A DNA stretch of 64,000 bases. Origin: Zygaena filipendulae. Taxonomy: Eukaryota; Arthropoda; Insecta; Lepidoptera; Zygaenidae. Under the pieces are notes generated by a model. It did not search any database. It saw only the letters and a list, made by a program, of their open reading frames with translations, and was not told where the DNA came from. Of this stretch, positions 11,314-23,639 are shown in pieces. The stretch is taken from assembly GCA_907165275.2 (NCBI GenBank), contig OU015678.1, positions 2,852,001 to 2,916,000 on the forward strand, given 5' to 3'. The position numbers were made by a program, and so were the translations under genes. Position 1 is the stretch's first letter. Every line of letters begins with the position of its first letter.

Positions 11314-11683
11314 CAGAGGTTCCCATATTTTTTTTCTCATAGACCACTTTAAACATTTCGCTGGATCTGGTGGACCCCCTGCAGCTATTACATTTACTAA
11401 CTCACTTCCGAAACCCGAAAAAAGTGTATATCTATGGCAATCTGTGTTGTGGCTATTTTTCAATCAAGTATGAGTTAAAAGTTTTCTAAAAATAAAATGT
11501 GAGAATTTATATTGCTTTGATTATGCTGTGAGTGGATGTCATTTAAGCTAAGTTTCAAGGCCAGTCTAAAAAGCGTCTTCATCCAACAGTTGTGGACCCC
11601 CATTTTTTTCCACGCAAGCGTAGACCCCTGTCGGGCTCCCGTGAACCCCTGGGGGTCCACCTGGACCACTTTGGGAATCAATG
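11314..11683. mobile_element. Non-autonomous hAT element with 8-bp duplication
   Basis: Starts CAGAGGTTCCCA and ends TGGGAATCAATG (imperfect terminal repeats of the CAGNGGTTCYCA hAT type). GTTTAGTG stands at 11306-11313 and again at 11684-11691, a perfect 8-bp target-site duplication. Inside are sub-terminal GACCACTTT motifs on both arms; no transposase. Confidence 0.92.
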
Positions 11684-11691
11684 GTTTAGTG

Positions 11692-14089
11692 GTTAGTGAA
11701 CCTAACGTAGCAATGTCACGGGTTCAATCGGTGCATTACCCTGAGAGAAAAATGCTTATTCGGTAAAGTTCGCGACCGAAAAGTTCCCCACCGAAGATTG
11801 GTCAACTACTGTATTCGGTTGGACACCGTATTTGGTCAGTATACCTACTGACCGTAGTTTGCACATTGTTGACACAAACATATATGCCACATACACGTAT
11901 TAGTCAAAATGTGTGTAATGAAAAACGGAGTAGCAGATCACTCCACGTGGTCGTGTTCAAATGAAATGTTGAAACAGTGTATATAATAGTGATGCCGTAG
12001 TTTGCAAAGGTGATGTCATATTTAGTAAATGTTGCTTACACTAGTTAACTCTTGGTGAAAGACGTACTATTTCTTATGTCAATAAAGAACCTTTTCATTA
12101 CTCATACTCGGAAAGTAGGTCTGAAGTTGCCTGAGAAGCGGGTTGAAAGTAACACTTTTCAGCCCTAGGGAGAATCGCTTTCAACTGACAACTGTCAAAT
12201 TATTAAAAAAAACTAGGTCTATTTTCACATTTCTATTGAACCATGTTCCAACTTTCTATACAGCCAGCGCGATGTAAAATTGAAATAACGTAAAGTTTAA
12301 GTAGGTATTAATTAAAATAAAATTCACTCACTTTTTCTTAGCTAATTCCTATTTATATTTTTTTATTTTCTTTAATTAATACTTAATAATTAAAGAAAAT
12401 ATTTTTTCTAGATGCCTTTATTATAATTTAGGTCGCCACAATGTAAATAAAAAATACTGGCTGAATAGCTAGCCGGCCAAAGAAAAAGAAATAGGTGGGA
12501 AAGCGTCAAGCGACTATCCCATCTTCACTCATTTTTTCTTTAGCTAATTCCTATTTTTATTTTGACTTTCCTTGCATTCGTAATGAAAAGCACAGTGTTA
12601 CCCTCGGGAGAAAGACTTATTTAGTCCCTCGATCTATTGGCCAAACCTCGTCTCGGGACTAAATAAGTTACTTTCACCCCTAGGATAACAATGTACTATT
12701 TAAAACAATAACAACGTTGTTGACACCGCGCGGGGTCGGTCACTGTGACTGCTGGGCCCTAATTCACTATGAACAACAAGATTCCTTGCCCTTAACACGC
12801 GTCCCAAAAACACAATTCCAAACTCTCCGAATGCCAAAATATTATAAATTAATATTCTGTATGCCATAAGACAGTATTTATTTACAAAAAAAGGTATATA
12901 GATATTAGTCCCCTTAGAAAAGTTGAGAATCTAATAACAGAAAATTTTTCGCCGTTACGCACAAACATATTCACCCAAAAAATTAAGTTATTGATACAGA
13001 GCGTTTTATTGAGAGTTATAGAACTTTTTTTACTATACGTGTTTACCTTATTACATTGTTTAAATACCAAAAAAATTGAGCTATAATTTTTAAAACACGC
13101 GATTCAGGTACTCAAAATATCTCCAGTGTGGGTTAACGCACTATTTCTTATCAAGGTATATCCAACTAAAGAACGTATCATGTCACATGGACACGTAAAA
13201 TCCTCCAATGAACAGTTCGTGACCACGTGACGTGACGGCTCGTTCCTTACTTTTCTTCCTTGCGTTAACGAAAGTAGATTGCTAACTTGGCTAAGGGGGC
13301 AGTATTCTTTAAGAACCTCGTCCTTTAGTGGCTTAAAGTGGCATCCATAAACAATAACAAAAATAAAACCAATTGTAAAAAAAAAAAAAATACCTTAGCA
13401 TTCTTACTGCAATTATTGTAAGATAATAAAATGCTCAGACGTCAATAAAAAACGCGTAAGTATATTATTTCCATTTTACAGGTATTTTTTTGTGAGGACG
13501 TTTTTGCGTCTCTGTGTCTTGGCTTGGGTATTTAGTACATCAACGTGTGCGCATGTGAAACAAGTTTGATAAAGGTATGACGTTTCCAGCTGAATCCTTT
13601 GATGTCCGTCCGCCAGATTTTGCAATTCATAGAACCATACATTGAAATACAATAAATAAATTGAACAGATAATATAATACTATACTAGTACTGTAGGTAA
13701 AACGATGCATTTCACTTGAACTTGGTAAAATATCTTGTTAACTTACCAGCTGCTACTACTAGCTATTCGCATAGAGAAGGCATAACGCTTTTCCCTTACG
13801 TGACGCGAGACGATTTTTATCAGTTGACCTTTACCGCAAGCCGCGTCACAGGAATCTGTTTCAAAAAAATTTCTGCATGCCTTTTATCGGGAATTTCAGA
13901 TCCTTCCAGGGCTCTTATTCGCTATGACCAACAACATTCTTTGCCCATAAGGCGCGTCTCAAAAATATGCCGTAAGACACGTTGTAAATGTATTCTTTTG
14001 TAGTGAAACTGCTTTGAGCTTGAGGGACAAATTTTTGTGGCGCGTTATCTTAACGCGACTTGTCATGGTCATCTATCTATATACTAATA
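11692..14089. other. No gene recognised
   Basis: AT-rich. It includes paired GTCCC..GGGAC and ACTAAATAAGT inverted segments around 12588-12700, and a block at 13168-13215 related to the sequence flanking the LINE at 3741-3777. No supported coding region or RNA gene. Confidence 0.55.
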
Positions 14090-14368
14090 CTAGCTGTCCC
14101 CCGCGATCTCATCCGCGGTAATTTCGGAGTTCCCGCGGAAGTTGCGGGAAAAAGTACACTATGTCCTTTTTTGTACCCTGACAGTATTTTACGGTGATTA
14201 GCTGTTCCCCGCATTAATTACGGAGTTCCCGCGGGAATTCCGAGATAAAAACTATCCTATCTTTTAAGTTGGACCATATTATGAATGGTTACAAAATTTT
14301 ATCAAAATCCGTTCAGTAGTTTCGGAGTCCATCGCGGACAAACAACGTGACACGTGATTTATATGTAT
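14090..14368 (-). mobile_element. Helitron (CACGTGTCACGTTG subfamily), first of a tandem pair
   Basis: The 3' terminus CTAGCTGTCCCCCGCG starts at 14090 and a second internal CCCCGC end occurs near 14200. The 5' side carries the GACACGTGATTTATAT signature. It abuts the next copy directly. Confidence 0.8.
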
Positions 14369-14369
14369 A

Positions 14370-14587
14370 CTAGCTGTGCCCCGCGATTTCATCCGCGGTA
14401 ATTTCGGAGTTCCCGCAGAGGTTGTGGGAAAAATGTACTTTATGTCCTTCAGTTCCCGAGGGAATTCCGGGATAAAAACTATCCTTAATTTTTAAATTGG
14501 ACCATTTTATGAATGGTTACAAAATTTTATCAAAATCCGTTCAGTAGGACAAACAACGTGACACGTGATTTATATACATATATTAGA
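14370..14587 (-). mobile_element. Helitron (CACGTGTCACGTTG subfamily), second of a tandem pair
   Basis: CTAGCTGTGCCCCGCG at 14370, minus-strand start TCTAATATATG at 14587 followed by T. Same orientation and subfamily as its left neighbour. Confidence 0.85.
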
Positions 14588-14599
14588 TAGATTAAGAAG

Positions 14600-14788
14600 A
14601 TAAGATAAGAGGTAAAGTTTATGAGTTTGTGACGTTGTAGGGGTAATCTAAGGATGTAACGAACCGATTTTGAAAATGCTTTCACTTATAGGAAGCTACG
14701 GTAGTCCTGAGTGACAGAGGGTACTTTTTATTTCAATATTCCCACGGGAACTTCAAAATTACCGCGGGTGAAACCGCGGGGGACAGCA
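14600..14788 (+). mobile_element. Helitron, plus orientation, eroded 5' end
   Basis: GTTTATGAGTTTGTGACGTTG and CCTGAGTGACA(T/G)AGGGTACTTTTTAT match 40750-41031. It ends ACCGCGGGTGAAACCGCGGG GGACAGC with a damaged CTAG. Confidence 0.75.
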
Positions 14789-15104
14789 GTAGCTAATAAA
14801 GGCCCGGCTAGGCAGTGATATTTTGAGTTTTGAAGCATCTAGGCGCGATCCAGTAAGGTAAGAAACATCTCATCATCATCATCAAACTTTCGTATTTCTA
14901 TTATTAGTATAATTTGTTATGGGACAAAAAAATGCAGTCAATAATGGTAATTAATGGCGTGTAATGCGGATGATAATGGCGGGTGGATAGTTGGTTACTG
15001 CGTAAAACCGACGCACGCTAACCTATAGCTGATGTCGTGATTGGTGTCGGTATATACAGCATGGATAAAAAACCCATGGTTGGAGTGAAAGTGCACTGAA
15101 TATT

Positions 15105-15235
15105 GTAAATAATAATAATAATATTTATTTCACAAAGTACATGTAATAAGTTTAGTATCATCTGTTGCCGAACTAGGTGTGGAAACCTGTAATACGGCGT
15201 ACAGCGCCCGAACCTCAAACACCCGAAGATAAGTT
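15105..15235 (-). mobile_element. Retroelement 3' end with (AAT)n tail
   Basis: (AAT)nATTTATTT then GTTGCCGAACTAGGTGTGG and AATACGGCGTACAGCGCCC, a common form of short minus-strand LINE/SINE tail with a polyadenylation signal. No coding part remains. Confidence 0.45.
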
Positions 15236-15671
15236 CATATTATTATATCACTAGTATTATTACAAAGAGATTTTTAAAATAAATAATGTAGAAATAAGAT
15301 ATATATATGTATAAGATAAGTGATATTGTATTTTACAAAAAAAAGAATTGGCCTTTTTTTCGTATTTAAACAAACCGCCTTGAAAAAAGAAAATGGTTCC
15401 GGTTTCTTTTGTGTTTTTTTATCGGTAAAGTTAATTAAACGATATCTTTATCAGGTTTCGGTAAAAATTTAAAATATATATTTCATATAAAATATCTATT
15501 ACACATAACAGTGTCTAATATAAATTAATTACGTAACTATACGTACTTATTATGATCTTTTTTTCACTAAAGTCACAAAAAAAGGTATAGTGAAAGGTAT
15601 AGTGATAGTGAGGTATAGTGATATAGTGATATATTATTCTAGAATAAATTTTTAATTTATGTACCTATTTA

Positions 15672-15846
15672 CTAGCCGTTCCCTGCGGTTTTGCCTGCGT
15701 TAATTGCGAAATTCTGGGAGAACTAGTACCCTATGCCCTTCTCTGTACCACTGACAACGTGTGCGCACAATTTCATCATGATCGGTCGACCCGTTGAAGC
15801 ATGAAAGCATAACAAACAATCAAATACACTCACATTCATCCTTTCT
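15672..15846 (-). mobile_element. Helitron fragment
   Basis: CTAGCCGTTCCCTGCGG with TCTGTACCACTGACAACGTG and GATCGGTCGACCCGTTGAAG, diverged. The 5' end is lost near CATTCATCC. Confidence 0.7.
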
Positions 15847-16346
15847 GCAACAAATTTAACAAAAATTGTAATATAAGTTAACCTTTACACTAGATATTAC
15901 GAGCCGGTAACTACGACTTTTTTATTTGTGTGAGTGCCCAGTAGAGGTAGCAAAATAGGTAGATCCTAATACAATGAATACTGATTAGGTACAATGAACA
16001 AATTGATCAGCCTGTGAACAAACGTTTTGCGTTGACAGTATGTCAATTTTGACATTAAACCCTTAGCGAGACAACAGCACGCGTTCCCGATTTGAACGGC
16101 GCCCCGTGATTGGTCGATAGCCCCACAGAGTGGGGGTTGCCCCTCCCTTTATACTCACAGGTTGCTATGCAAAAGTTTTGTCAATATTATGACAGAAAAC
16201 AATATTCAGAGTATATTATGTAGATCTTGATAGTAAACAGACCCTCTGAAAGCCCTGAAAACTATTCCGCCCTTGAATGTTGCTTAAGGGTTGATATTTT
16301 CAACGCACGAGAGTTTGTGTTGTGGAAATACGTAACTTTGATAATG

Positions 16347-17150
16347 AACTTGTCAACCAAATTTTAATTTGTAGTCCGTCCGATAAAAAATATTGGACAC
16401 AAAGACATTCTCTATAATAACTAAAATGTCATTGATTGGACACGTACTTTTTCATTTTTTACATAAGTAATCAAAAAACATAGAAGATGCAATAAGTTGA
16501 AATGTCGCGTGACGTCACGCCGTGCTACAGTTTATAGCACGTTATGACGACAAGAGCCCTCATTCCTAAACTTTAATGCGTTTTATTTTATTACTAGTTG
16601 TGCCCCGTGGTTTCAGCCGCGTTAATTTCAGAGCTCCCGCGGGAATTCCGGGATAAAAAGTACCCTATGTGTTACTCTGATGTGTAAGCTATATTATTGT
16701 AAAGTTTCATTTAAATCCATCGAGTAGTTTTTGGGTGAAAGAGTAACAAACATTCATCCATCCATTTTATGACATTGTGAGTCCTAAATTATGTAGCTTT
16801 ATTTATTTTCTTTTCTTTTATATTCCATTTATTTTGACGTAATTTTATTTTATTTTTTTGTTTTAATTGACATTGTTTGACATTTATGACATTATGTATA
16901 CCTAATTGTGTAATTCCTGATTCTTTTGTATTGTGTCATTTACCTAGACCTATACCTATTGGAATTTAAATTTTTGACGATCACTTTATCCTTTAAAATA
17001 TTATAATTTAATGTAATTATGAATTTGATAATGTGAAATAAATGAATCTAATCTAACCTAATCATCCATCCATACATACAAACTTTCGCGTTTAAAATAT
17101 TAAGTAGGATTTTTACAATTATTTGAAAAAGCAAAAAATACGTGTGGAAG
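16347..17150. mobile_element. GTTGAC MITE, copy 4, with two nested insertions
   Basis: Left arm CTTGTCAACCAAATTTTAAT.. GTAGTCCGTCC and GCGTGACGTCACGCC; the right-hand remnant TTTGAAAAAGCAAAAAATAC GTG resumes at about 17120. A Helitron at 16594-17109 splits it, and that Helitron is itself split. Confidence 0.8.
16594..17109 (-). mobile_element. Helitron split by a retroelement tail (16766-17062)
   Basis: CTAGTTGTGCCCCGTGG at the left; CAAACTTTCGCGTTTAAAATA TTAAGTAGGA at the right. The break falls in the CATCCATCC segment. The inserted ~295 bp ends TGAAATAAATGAATCTAATCTA ACC, the form of a LINE/SINE 3' end, and TCATCCATCCAT occurs on both sides. Confidence 0.8.
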
Positions 17151-17470
17151 CAGCAGCATGAAGTTTTAAAGTTTAATAACGAGCTATGAAAAATTGTCTT
17201 CGCTGTTTCATAACTAATAATAGGTATTTATTAGAGTAGTCAAAAAAATTCTTATTATTAGCGTTATTGCTATTTAATAAGCATATATTACACGCAAATA
17301 ATATAGGTAGGTATACGCGAAGCTCATAACTTCCCAGAACTGATTAGATAAAAGACATAAATAGAATTAATGTACTTACCTATTTGAAACGTCCAAACTT
17401 TTTACAAAGATAATATTATGTGGAAATATCGCAAACTGGTTTTTGATATAATATCCTTAAAGTACCTATT

Positions 17471-17766
17471 AAATGCAAATGTGAGTTTATTTGTTTGTTT
17501 GTTGCGTTTCACCCCTTAACGGCTCATCCGATCACCATGAAATTTTGCATACACGTTATCAGGGGTAGGTACAAAGAAGGACATGTACCTACTTTTATCC
17601 CGGAGTTCCCGCAGTAACTCCGAAATGAACGCGGGTGGAACTGTATTCAATTTTGCATACTATCCGTTGTCAGGGGTACAGAAAAGGATAATATAGGGTA
17701 CTCTTATACCGGAATTCCTGCGTGATCTCCGAAATTCATGCGGGTGAATCCGCGGGGAACAGCTAG
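17471..17766 (+). mobile_element. Helitron with duplicated 3' half
   Basis: TGTGAGTTTATTTGTTTG start, two successive CAGGGGTA..AAGGA..CCGGA blocks, and the end GCGGGTGAATCCGCGGGGAAC AGCTAG. The repeat inside suggests fusion of two copies. Confidence 0.75.
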
Positions 17767-17937
17767 GTAGTAGTTTATGTTTGTTACACTTTCACGCCTT
17801 AACGGCTCAACCGATCGGCATAAAATTTTGTATGCACGTTGTCTGCAGGGGTACGGAGAAGGACGCAAGGTACTCTTATACCGGAATTTCCGCGGGAACT
17901 CCGAGCTTAACGCCTGCGAAATGGCGAGGAACAGCTA
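17767..17937 (+). mobile_element. Helitron copy adjoining the previous one
   Basis: Starts directly after the previous CTAG, contains GTTTGTTACACTTTCACGCC and GTATGCACGTTGTCTG, and ends GGAACAGCTA. Head-to-tail with its neighbour. Confidence 0.7.
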
Positions 17938-17952
17938 ATATATTATCTATTA

Positions 17953-18188
17953 TCTATATATATAAAATGCTTTGTCCTGAATGACTGATGGATCAACGCA
18001 CAGCCTATACCGCTGGTCGTAGAGACCTGAAACTTGAAGGGTGTGTTCTTTGTATGACTTAGGCATCCGATAAGAAAGGATTTTTGAAAATTCTACCCCT
18101 AAACGGGTGAAAAGGGGGCAAAGTATGTATGGAACAATTCCGCGGGAACTTCGATATTATCGCGGGCGAAACCGCGCGGGGCAGCTAG
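17953..18188 (+). mobile_element. Helitron (CTTTGTCCTGAATGACTG subfamily)
   Basis: TCTATATATATAAAATGCTT start flanked by A, CTTTGTCCTGAATGACTGA, GATCAACGCACAG, TCGCGGGCGAAACCGCG hairpin, and GGGGCAGCTAG end before T. Confidence 0.88.
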
Positions 18189-18422
18189 TGTAGGTATAAA
18201 TACACGTTGTATTCCGATCATTTGTTATTGTAGGTACTTGTAATTCACGAATCGAACCAACATCCCTTCACTATGGAGACCGTCTCGTGATCGGGCCGGG
18301 CGGCGTGACACGCGCCGTTTATGGCTTGCCCCCGGACAAAGTCACGATATAAATATAAACGTACTAGCTGTTCCCCGCGGTTTCACCGAACGAATAACAA
18401 ACATCGGTATAGTTCGTTGGTA

Positions 18423-18690
18423 TCATTAACAAAAAAAATAAAACCGACTTCCAAAAAACACAAAACTAAAAATCTAAAAATAAAAAAGCTAAAAATAACA
18501 ACATACCGATTTAATCCAAAAGACAAAAACACACGTAATATTATTATTGGTTTGTGCTACCACTGATCGGTTTGAATTCGGTGACAAGCCCGCTGGTGTC
18601 TGCCCACTTGGATTGTCCTGTTCACGAAAAGCTGGTGGCGCGAGTCGACTTAGCCCATCTACCCCCTCCATATTTGGCTTCATATTTCAG
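18423..18690 (-). mobile_element. Half copy of a foldback repeat with a 64-codon frame
   Basis: One arm (ACCGACTTCCAAAAAACACA.. GGTTTGTGCTACCACTGATC) plus the central part of the element at 61485-61860. The minus strand encodes MKPNMEGVDGLSRLAPPAFR.. at 18489-18683, nearly the same peptide as the other copy. Repeat sequence, not a supported gene. Confidence 0.7.
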
Positions 18691-18719
18691 TCAGTTTTCT
18701 AGTCTTAAGTGAACATTAC

Positions 18720-18928
18720 CTTTCTTCAGGAAGAAGGATAGGTACCCCATGTCCTTTTTGGTACCCCCCGGCAAGGTAGATGTGAAATTTCATGTTGATC
18801 GGTTAAGTAGTTAAGGTGTAAAGCGTAATGAACAAACAAACTACTAACAGGCGAGATTATGGACAAATGTCTGACCAATCAGTTATAAAAATAAAAAAAA
18901 CTCACTTTCGCATTTATAATATTAGTTA
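18720..18928 (-). mobile_element. Helitron fragment
   Basis: GTACCCCATGTCCTTTTTGG, GATCGGTTAAGTAGTTAAGG and a terminal ACTCACTTTCGCATTTATAA TATTAGT. The 3' hairpin end is missing. Confidence 0.7.
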
Positions 18929-18929
18929 G

Positions 18930-20455
18930 GATAGTATAGGAAAATAAGAATGCTGATTGGTGCTATCTTCTCAAATGCTTTTAAGTTTTTACGTAGATAA
19001 TTATAACTCATTTATTTAATGCTCTCTGCCTTTAAATTCCACGGTTAAAACTATATGTGTTATTGCCAATCCTTTCACCCAAACCTGTTCAGCCGTTTTA
19101 GGAAGGAGTAACAACTGAAAAACATACACCATCTTCTATAATTATAAATATAGTGTGAATAAACACAAAATGCTTAATGATATAGGTAAATAAATTGTTA
19201 CTATTACACACGGACTTGGAGCCAAAGTACGGTTAACTTCAGATCAGAGTTCAGAGTTTAAAAGATTGTAGAGATCTCTATAAAAGAGGTAGAGGTCACG
19301 GAGGAGTCTCCATTATAGAGCGACCACTATGACACAGGAGAATCTACTACTCATAAGTATTAGGTACTTATAAGTAGAGCTATAGCTCTGTGGAAGTATC
19401 AGTACCTCAAGTAAGGATGCGGTGGTAGTTCATCGGAACCAAGTCGGAGTCGGAGTTTTCTAAGGTTGTCGCAGGTGGTGGCAGAAGAGAGATGTATTAA
19501 TCTTGATCCGTAAATCATCCTCAATGAGTATAATGAACGTGGGGAGAGAGGGGGGTTCCCCGGCGACATGCATAAACTTCCTATTGAAGCCTCGGATTTA
19601 ATAGTGTTGGAGCCGAAGTCGGAACTGAAGTTGCAATATCAATCGGAAGTTTCGACTTATCGATGTCGGAGTCAAAGCTCCGTACATCCTATCAGATCAT
19701 AGAGCACAAGATAGTGATAGGTATTTGGCCTGTTATCGAAGTAAACTAAAGATAAGACAATCACCACTTAACTTATTAAGAACTAGCTTTTGCCAGCGAA
19801 TTCGTCCGCGTAGTAGTAGTCAGATATTGGTTGGGTCTAGAAATTTCATGACCTGAAATTTCTTCCAAGAAAACTCGTTGTTCACTTTAAACTTTGCAAC
19901 CCCTTTTCAAACCCCTTCGGGGTGGAATTTTCAGAAATCCTTGCTTAGTGCACACCTGCGTCACTTAGGAATATTTGTGCAATTTGTTTCTTCTACACCC
20001 AGCAGTGCAGCTGCAGCAGCAGCTGTGCGTTGATCGATCAGTCTTTCAGTTTCTGCTTTTATATATTTAGAATATGAATCACACATAATTTAAGTATAGG
20101 TATTATATGCAAAAGATAGACGCTATCTTTTACGTCGCAAACTTATTTATTGTGATAATAATATGAATATCATGATTCATGACCCTAATGTTGAGGTTTA
20201 ATTAATTTGTATTACGTACTCAACTAATTTGCCACAAGCGGCCGTAATGGACGAAAATGATTTGTTTGTGAACGGAACCACGCGTTTTATATAGGGCGTG
20301 TGACGACCGATGACATTATGTATGAGAACTACTGCTGTTGTAATATTACTTTGATGTATTTTAGTATTGTACATTATATTTTACAAAATATTTGTACCTA
20401 TATATACATACTACTATGATAGTATTTGTTTTATTTTTATATGTATATTTTATAT
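18930..20455. other. No gene recognised; decayed GGAGTC-rich stretch
   Basis: Around 19200-19700 the sequence is rich in imperfect GGAGTC/GGAAGT words (for example GGAGTCGGAGT at 19446), which looks like an old tandem repeat. Around 19880-20065 is an eroded copy of the CTTTGTCC Helitron subfamily. Confidence 0.55.
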
Positions 20456-20461
20456 ATATTA

Positions 20462-20660
20462 TCAGCTGTCCCCCGCGATTTCATCCGCGGTAATTTCGGA
20501 GTTCCCGCGGGAATTGCGGGTGTTTGCGATGATTCTGCGTGTTTTTTGCATGCACGTTTTCTGGCGTACAGAAAAGAACATAAGGTACTTACCTACTTTT
20601 AATCACGGAGTTCCCCCTATAACTCCAAAGTTGCTCTCGAACAGCTACTGTATGATACAT
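20462..20660. mobile_element. Opposed Helitron 3' ends
   Basis: CAGCTGTCCCCCGCG on the left (minus) and a degraded GAACAGCTA on the right (plus), with GCACGTTTTCTGG..ACAGAAAAGAAC between. Confidence 0.6.
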
Positions 20661-21105
20661 ATTATTTAGACAAGTACCTATATGATACGGACGACTTAAA
20701 TACAATCATTACAAGCATTAGACTTAAATGCAAGTAAAAAAGCTTGTAAAGGACTAATATATCGAATTGAAATTAACAGTTTTTTTAAAATAAATTCAGT
20801 CGTAAAACCTTTCACCAGTTTCCCACGGCACAATTATCGTCACGACGTCACTGTCGAGGGGTGGGCAGCGATCGACGACGACCTCTGCCCACCGTAAACA
20901 ATCGTTTAATGCAATTAGAGTTGGATACTGTAATTTTGTACGATTGACTATTTTGCAAGGGTGCGTTTCTCATAGTGAAAGTTGGAGCCTTTACTTCGAC
21001 AGTGGCGTGTCCTTTTCTGTACTCCTGACGTGTAGGTATGAGAAATTTCATGGTATTCGGTTGAGCCGTTGAAGCGTGAAAGCATAACAAACAAACGAAC
21101 TCATT

Positions 21106-21292
21106 TTCCCCGCGGTTTCACCCGCGGTAATTTCGGAGTTCCCGCAGGAATTCCGGGATTAAAATTACTCTATGTCCTTCTCTGTATCCCTGTCAACGTG
21201 CATGCCAAATTTCATCCAAATCCGTTCAGCTATTTTTGCGTGATTGAGTAACAAACATCCAAACATCTTTCATATTCATAATATTAGTAGGA
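21106..21292 (-). mobile_element. Helitron
   Basis: CCCCGCGGTTTCACCCGCGG at the left and AATATTAGTAGGA at 21292 before T. A second 5'-end fragment (21000-21105) precedes it. Confidence 0.82.
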
Positions 21293-21932
21293 TTACAGCA
21301 TAGTACCTACTATGTAATGAGCTGGTTCAACCACCCTAATATTATGCCTATTAATTCCATGATGACATTGAAAGAAAGAAACAAAGAAAAGGAGTTTATT
21401 GGTCCCCACAAAAAAGCACAAAAATAAAATAGACATTGCAGAGATTTCTTTTTGTCGTGTGTTATAATAAACGATATCAGACATCAGGGTGGTTATTTGG
21501 TCTCCGAGCTTGCATGGAAAGTGGTTTGGGAGAATCCAGCTGCATCTCAACCCTCCACGGTCACAGCCGATCGGTTTTCGATCGACACCTGAAACCGACC
21601 CCTAAAATCAAGCTGCCATTTCACGCTCCACTGCCTTTAGCTTAAAACATGGACATAAAGAAAAATCAAGAACTAATAAAATGAAGTCGCTTCTGCTGTC
21701 TGTTCGTGATAAGATCAAAAACTAATGAACGGATTTTCATGCGGTTTTTACCAATAGATAGAGTAATTCATGAGGCAGGTTTATATCTATAGTTTTACAT
21801 GGAACTCTCTCGAGAACTCCAAATTTACCAACTAATAAACTAACAGAACACTTGTATCCCGGAGCAAAGAATTAGTAAGTTACAAAGGTAACTATCGCAA
21901 ATTTAGCTATAAGACAAAAAAGTAGATAGTTA

Positions 21933-22130
21933 TCCTACTAATATTATAAATATGAAAGTGTGGATGTTTGGATGTTTGTTACTCAATCACACAAAAACGG
22001 CTGAACGGATTTGGATGAAATTTGGCATGCACGTTGTTAGGGGTACAGAGAAGGACGTAGAGTACTTTTTATCCCGGAATTTTCGCGGAAACTCCGAAAT
22101 ACCGCGGGTGAAACCGCGGGGCACAGCTAG
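21933..22130 (+). mobile_element. Full-length Helitron, good reference copy
   Basis: TCCTACTAATATTATAAATA at 21933 preceded by A; GATGTTTGGATGTTTGTTAC; ends ACCGCGGGTGAAACCGCGGG GCACAGCTAG at 22130 followed by T. 198 bp, all Helitron terminal features present. Confidence 0.93.
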
Positions 22131-23420
22131 TAAGACTATAAGTAGGTACCTAACAAAACACATCCCCAATCCAACCTCCCCCCTTCTAGGTACGAACAAG
22201 GATCGCCGTTCGTGCCACAACAAATTGAGGAAAACTTCTATTACAACGCGATTGGTCAAAAAACCTCCCCATGGATCGCTGGTGTTTTCCTCACAAACCG
22301 TGGAAAGTGAAACATATCTGTCTCACTCTAACAACAGCACCGTTCCAATCACTGACTCTGTCGCTCTTGCAGGGTGAAAACGAAACGGTTTCTTGTATTA
22401 TCAGTGCCTACCGAGTTTAAAGTATTGACGGACGCGCTGTTATTATCTATAAGTTAGAAATAACATAATAATAACAAAAAAAAATAGAAAGACGAAATCA
22501 ATAAAAATTCACTGTCTGTGAAAACTTTAAAAAAAAAAACAGATCAAAAGAGAAAGTGGCGGCAAATCTATTTAATAAATTCGAAATTTAAAACGACGTA
22601 GTCCATTCAATTTCTTTAAGTGCGTCAATTAATTACTGTGAAAATTAAATAACAATGTAATGGGTAATTACAATTTTTTGCGACGTTAACTCATGTATTT
22701 TATTACATCAAATGCAATAATTTTAAACAGAGATATAATCGCGCGTGTTACGCACTAGTAAAGGCATTAAAATTTCTTGGAAGACTTCTAAAAAAAAAAA
22801 CTATTTGACAGCGTAAATATATAGGTATATTTCTAAGGAATTGGAATGCTGCAGTTTTATTCAAAAAACGAGTTTATACCTTGTTCGAATACATTCGGAA
22901 TTAGGTATCTTTCGAGTTCATTATGTGCCGTTTTGGTTTTGTACTCGATGTGACGTGATTGTTCAAATTAGAGTGGCGAAGCAATGACTTTTCATGACCA
23001 TTAAAAATAAGATGGAATATACTTGGCACATGGAGGAAGAAGGGAGTACAGAAAACGTCAGGAGTAGTGGCACTACTGTTAGAAGAAGTCAAGGTAATTT
23101 TGATTTTGATATTTGTATAATATCTTCTCTACACGAGTCGTTTCCCGCCGTCTGTCCAATGTCCCTCGGTAGGTACCTACAACGCAGCGAATTTTAGTTC
23201 GATATTCCTTCCTCTCCCTCCTTGCATCCTTTTGAATCAGAGTCATTCTAGAGGAAGGTTTATACGCGTAGTTTGTATATTGTTTATGATAAGTGTTTTA
23301 AGATATCGGAAGAAAACCAGAAATCAAAAAAACTAGATGCTCCCATATCCATTATCCATACCTACGAGCAAAGACACAATATACGAGTATATCTATATAT
23401 ATACATATATCTACGAGTAT
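22131..23420. other. No gene recognised
   Basis: AT-rich, with an open frame running out of the Helitron into 22377 that has no family match. No splice-supported exon. Confidence 0.5.
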
Positions 23421-23421
23421 A

Positions 23422-23638
23422 TCCTACTAATATAATAAACGCGAAAGTTTGTAAGCAAATATGGATGGATGAATGGATGGATGTTTGTTATTCTTTGACG
23501 CAAAAACTACTAGATGGATTTTAATGAAACTTTACAATAATATAGCTTATACATCAGAATAACACATAGGGTGCTTTTTATCCCGGAATTCCCGCGAGAA
23601 CTCTGAAATTAACGCGGGTGAAACCGCGGAGCACAACT
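23422..23638 (+). mobile_element. Helitron, abutting a second subfamily
   Basis: TCCTACTAATATAATAAACG start after A; GATGGATGTTTGTTATTC; ends GAAACCGCGGAGCACAACTA, directly joined to the next element's TCTAATATATATAAATCACG. Confidence 0.88.
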
Positions 23639-23639
23639 A

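Noticed and set aside
16060..16200. GC-rich block with TATA-like TTTATACTC
   Set aside because: Looks promoter-like but no downstream gene follows; probably an LTR or repeat fragment.
21952..22377. 141-codon plus-strand frame
   Set aside because: Its first part is Helitron sequence and the rest has no domain, splice support or family match.
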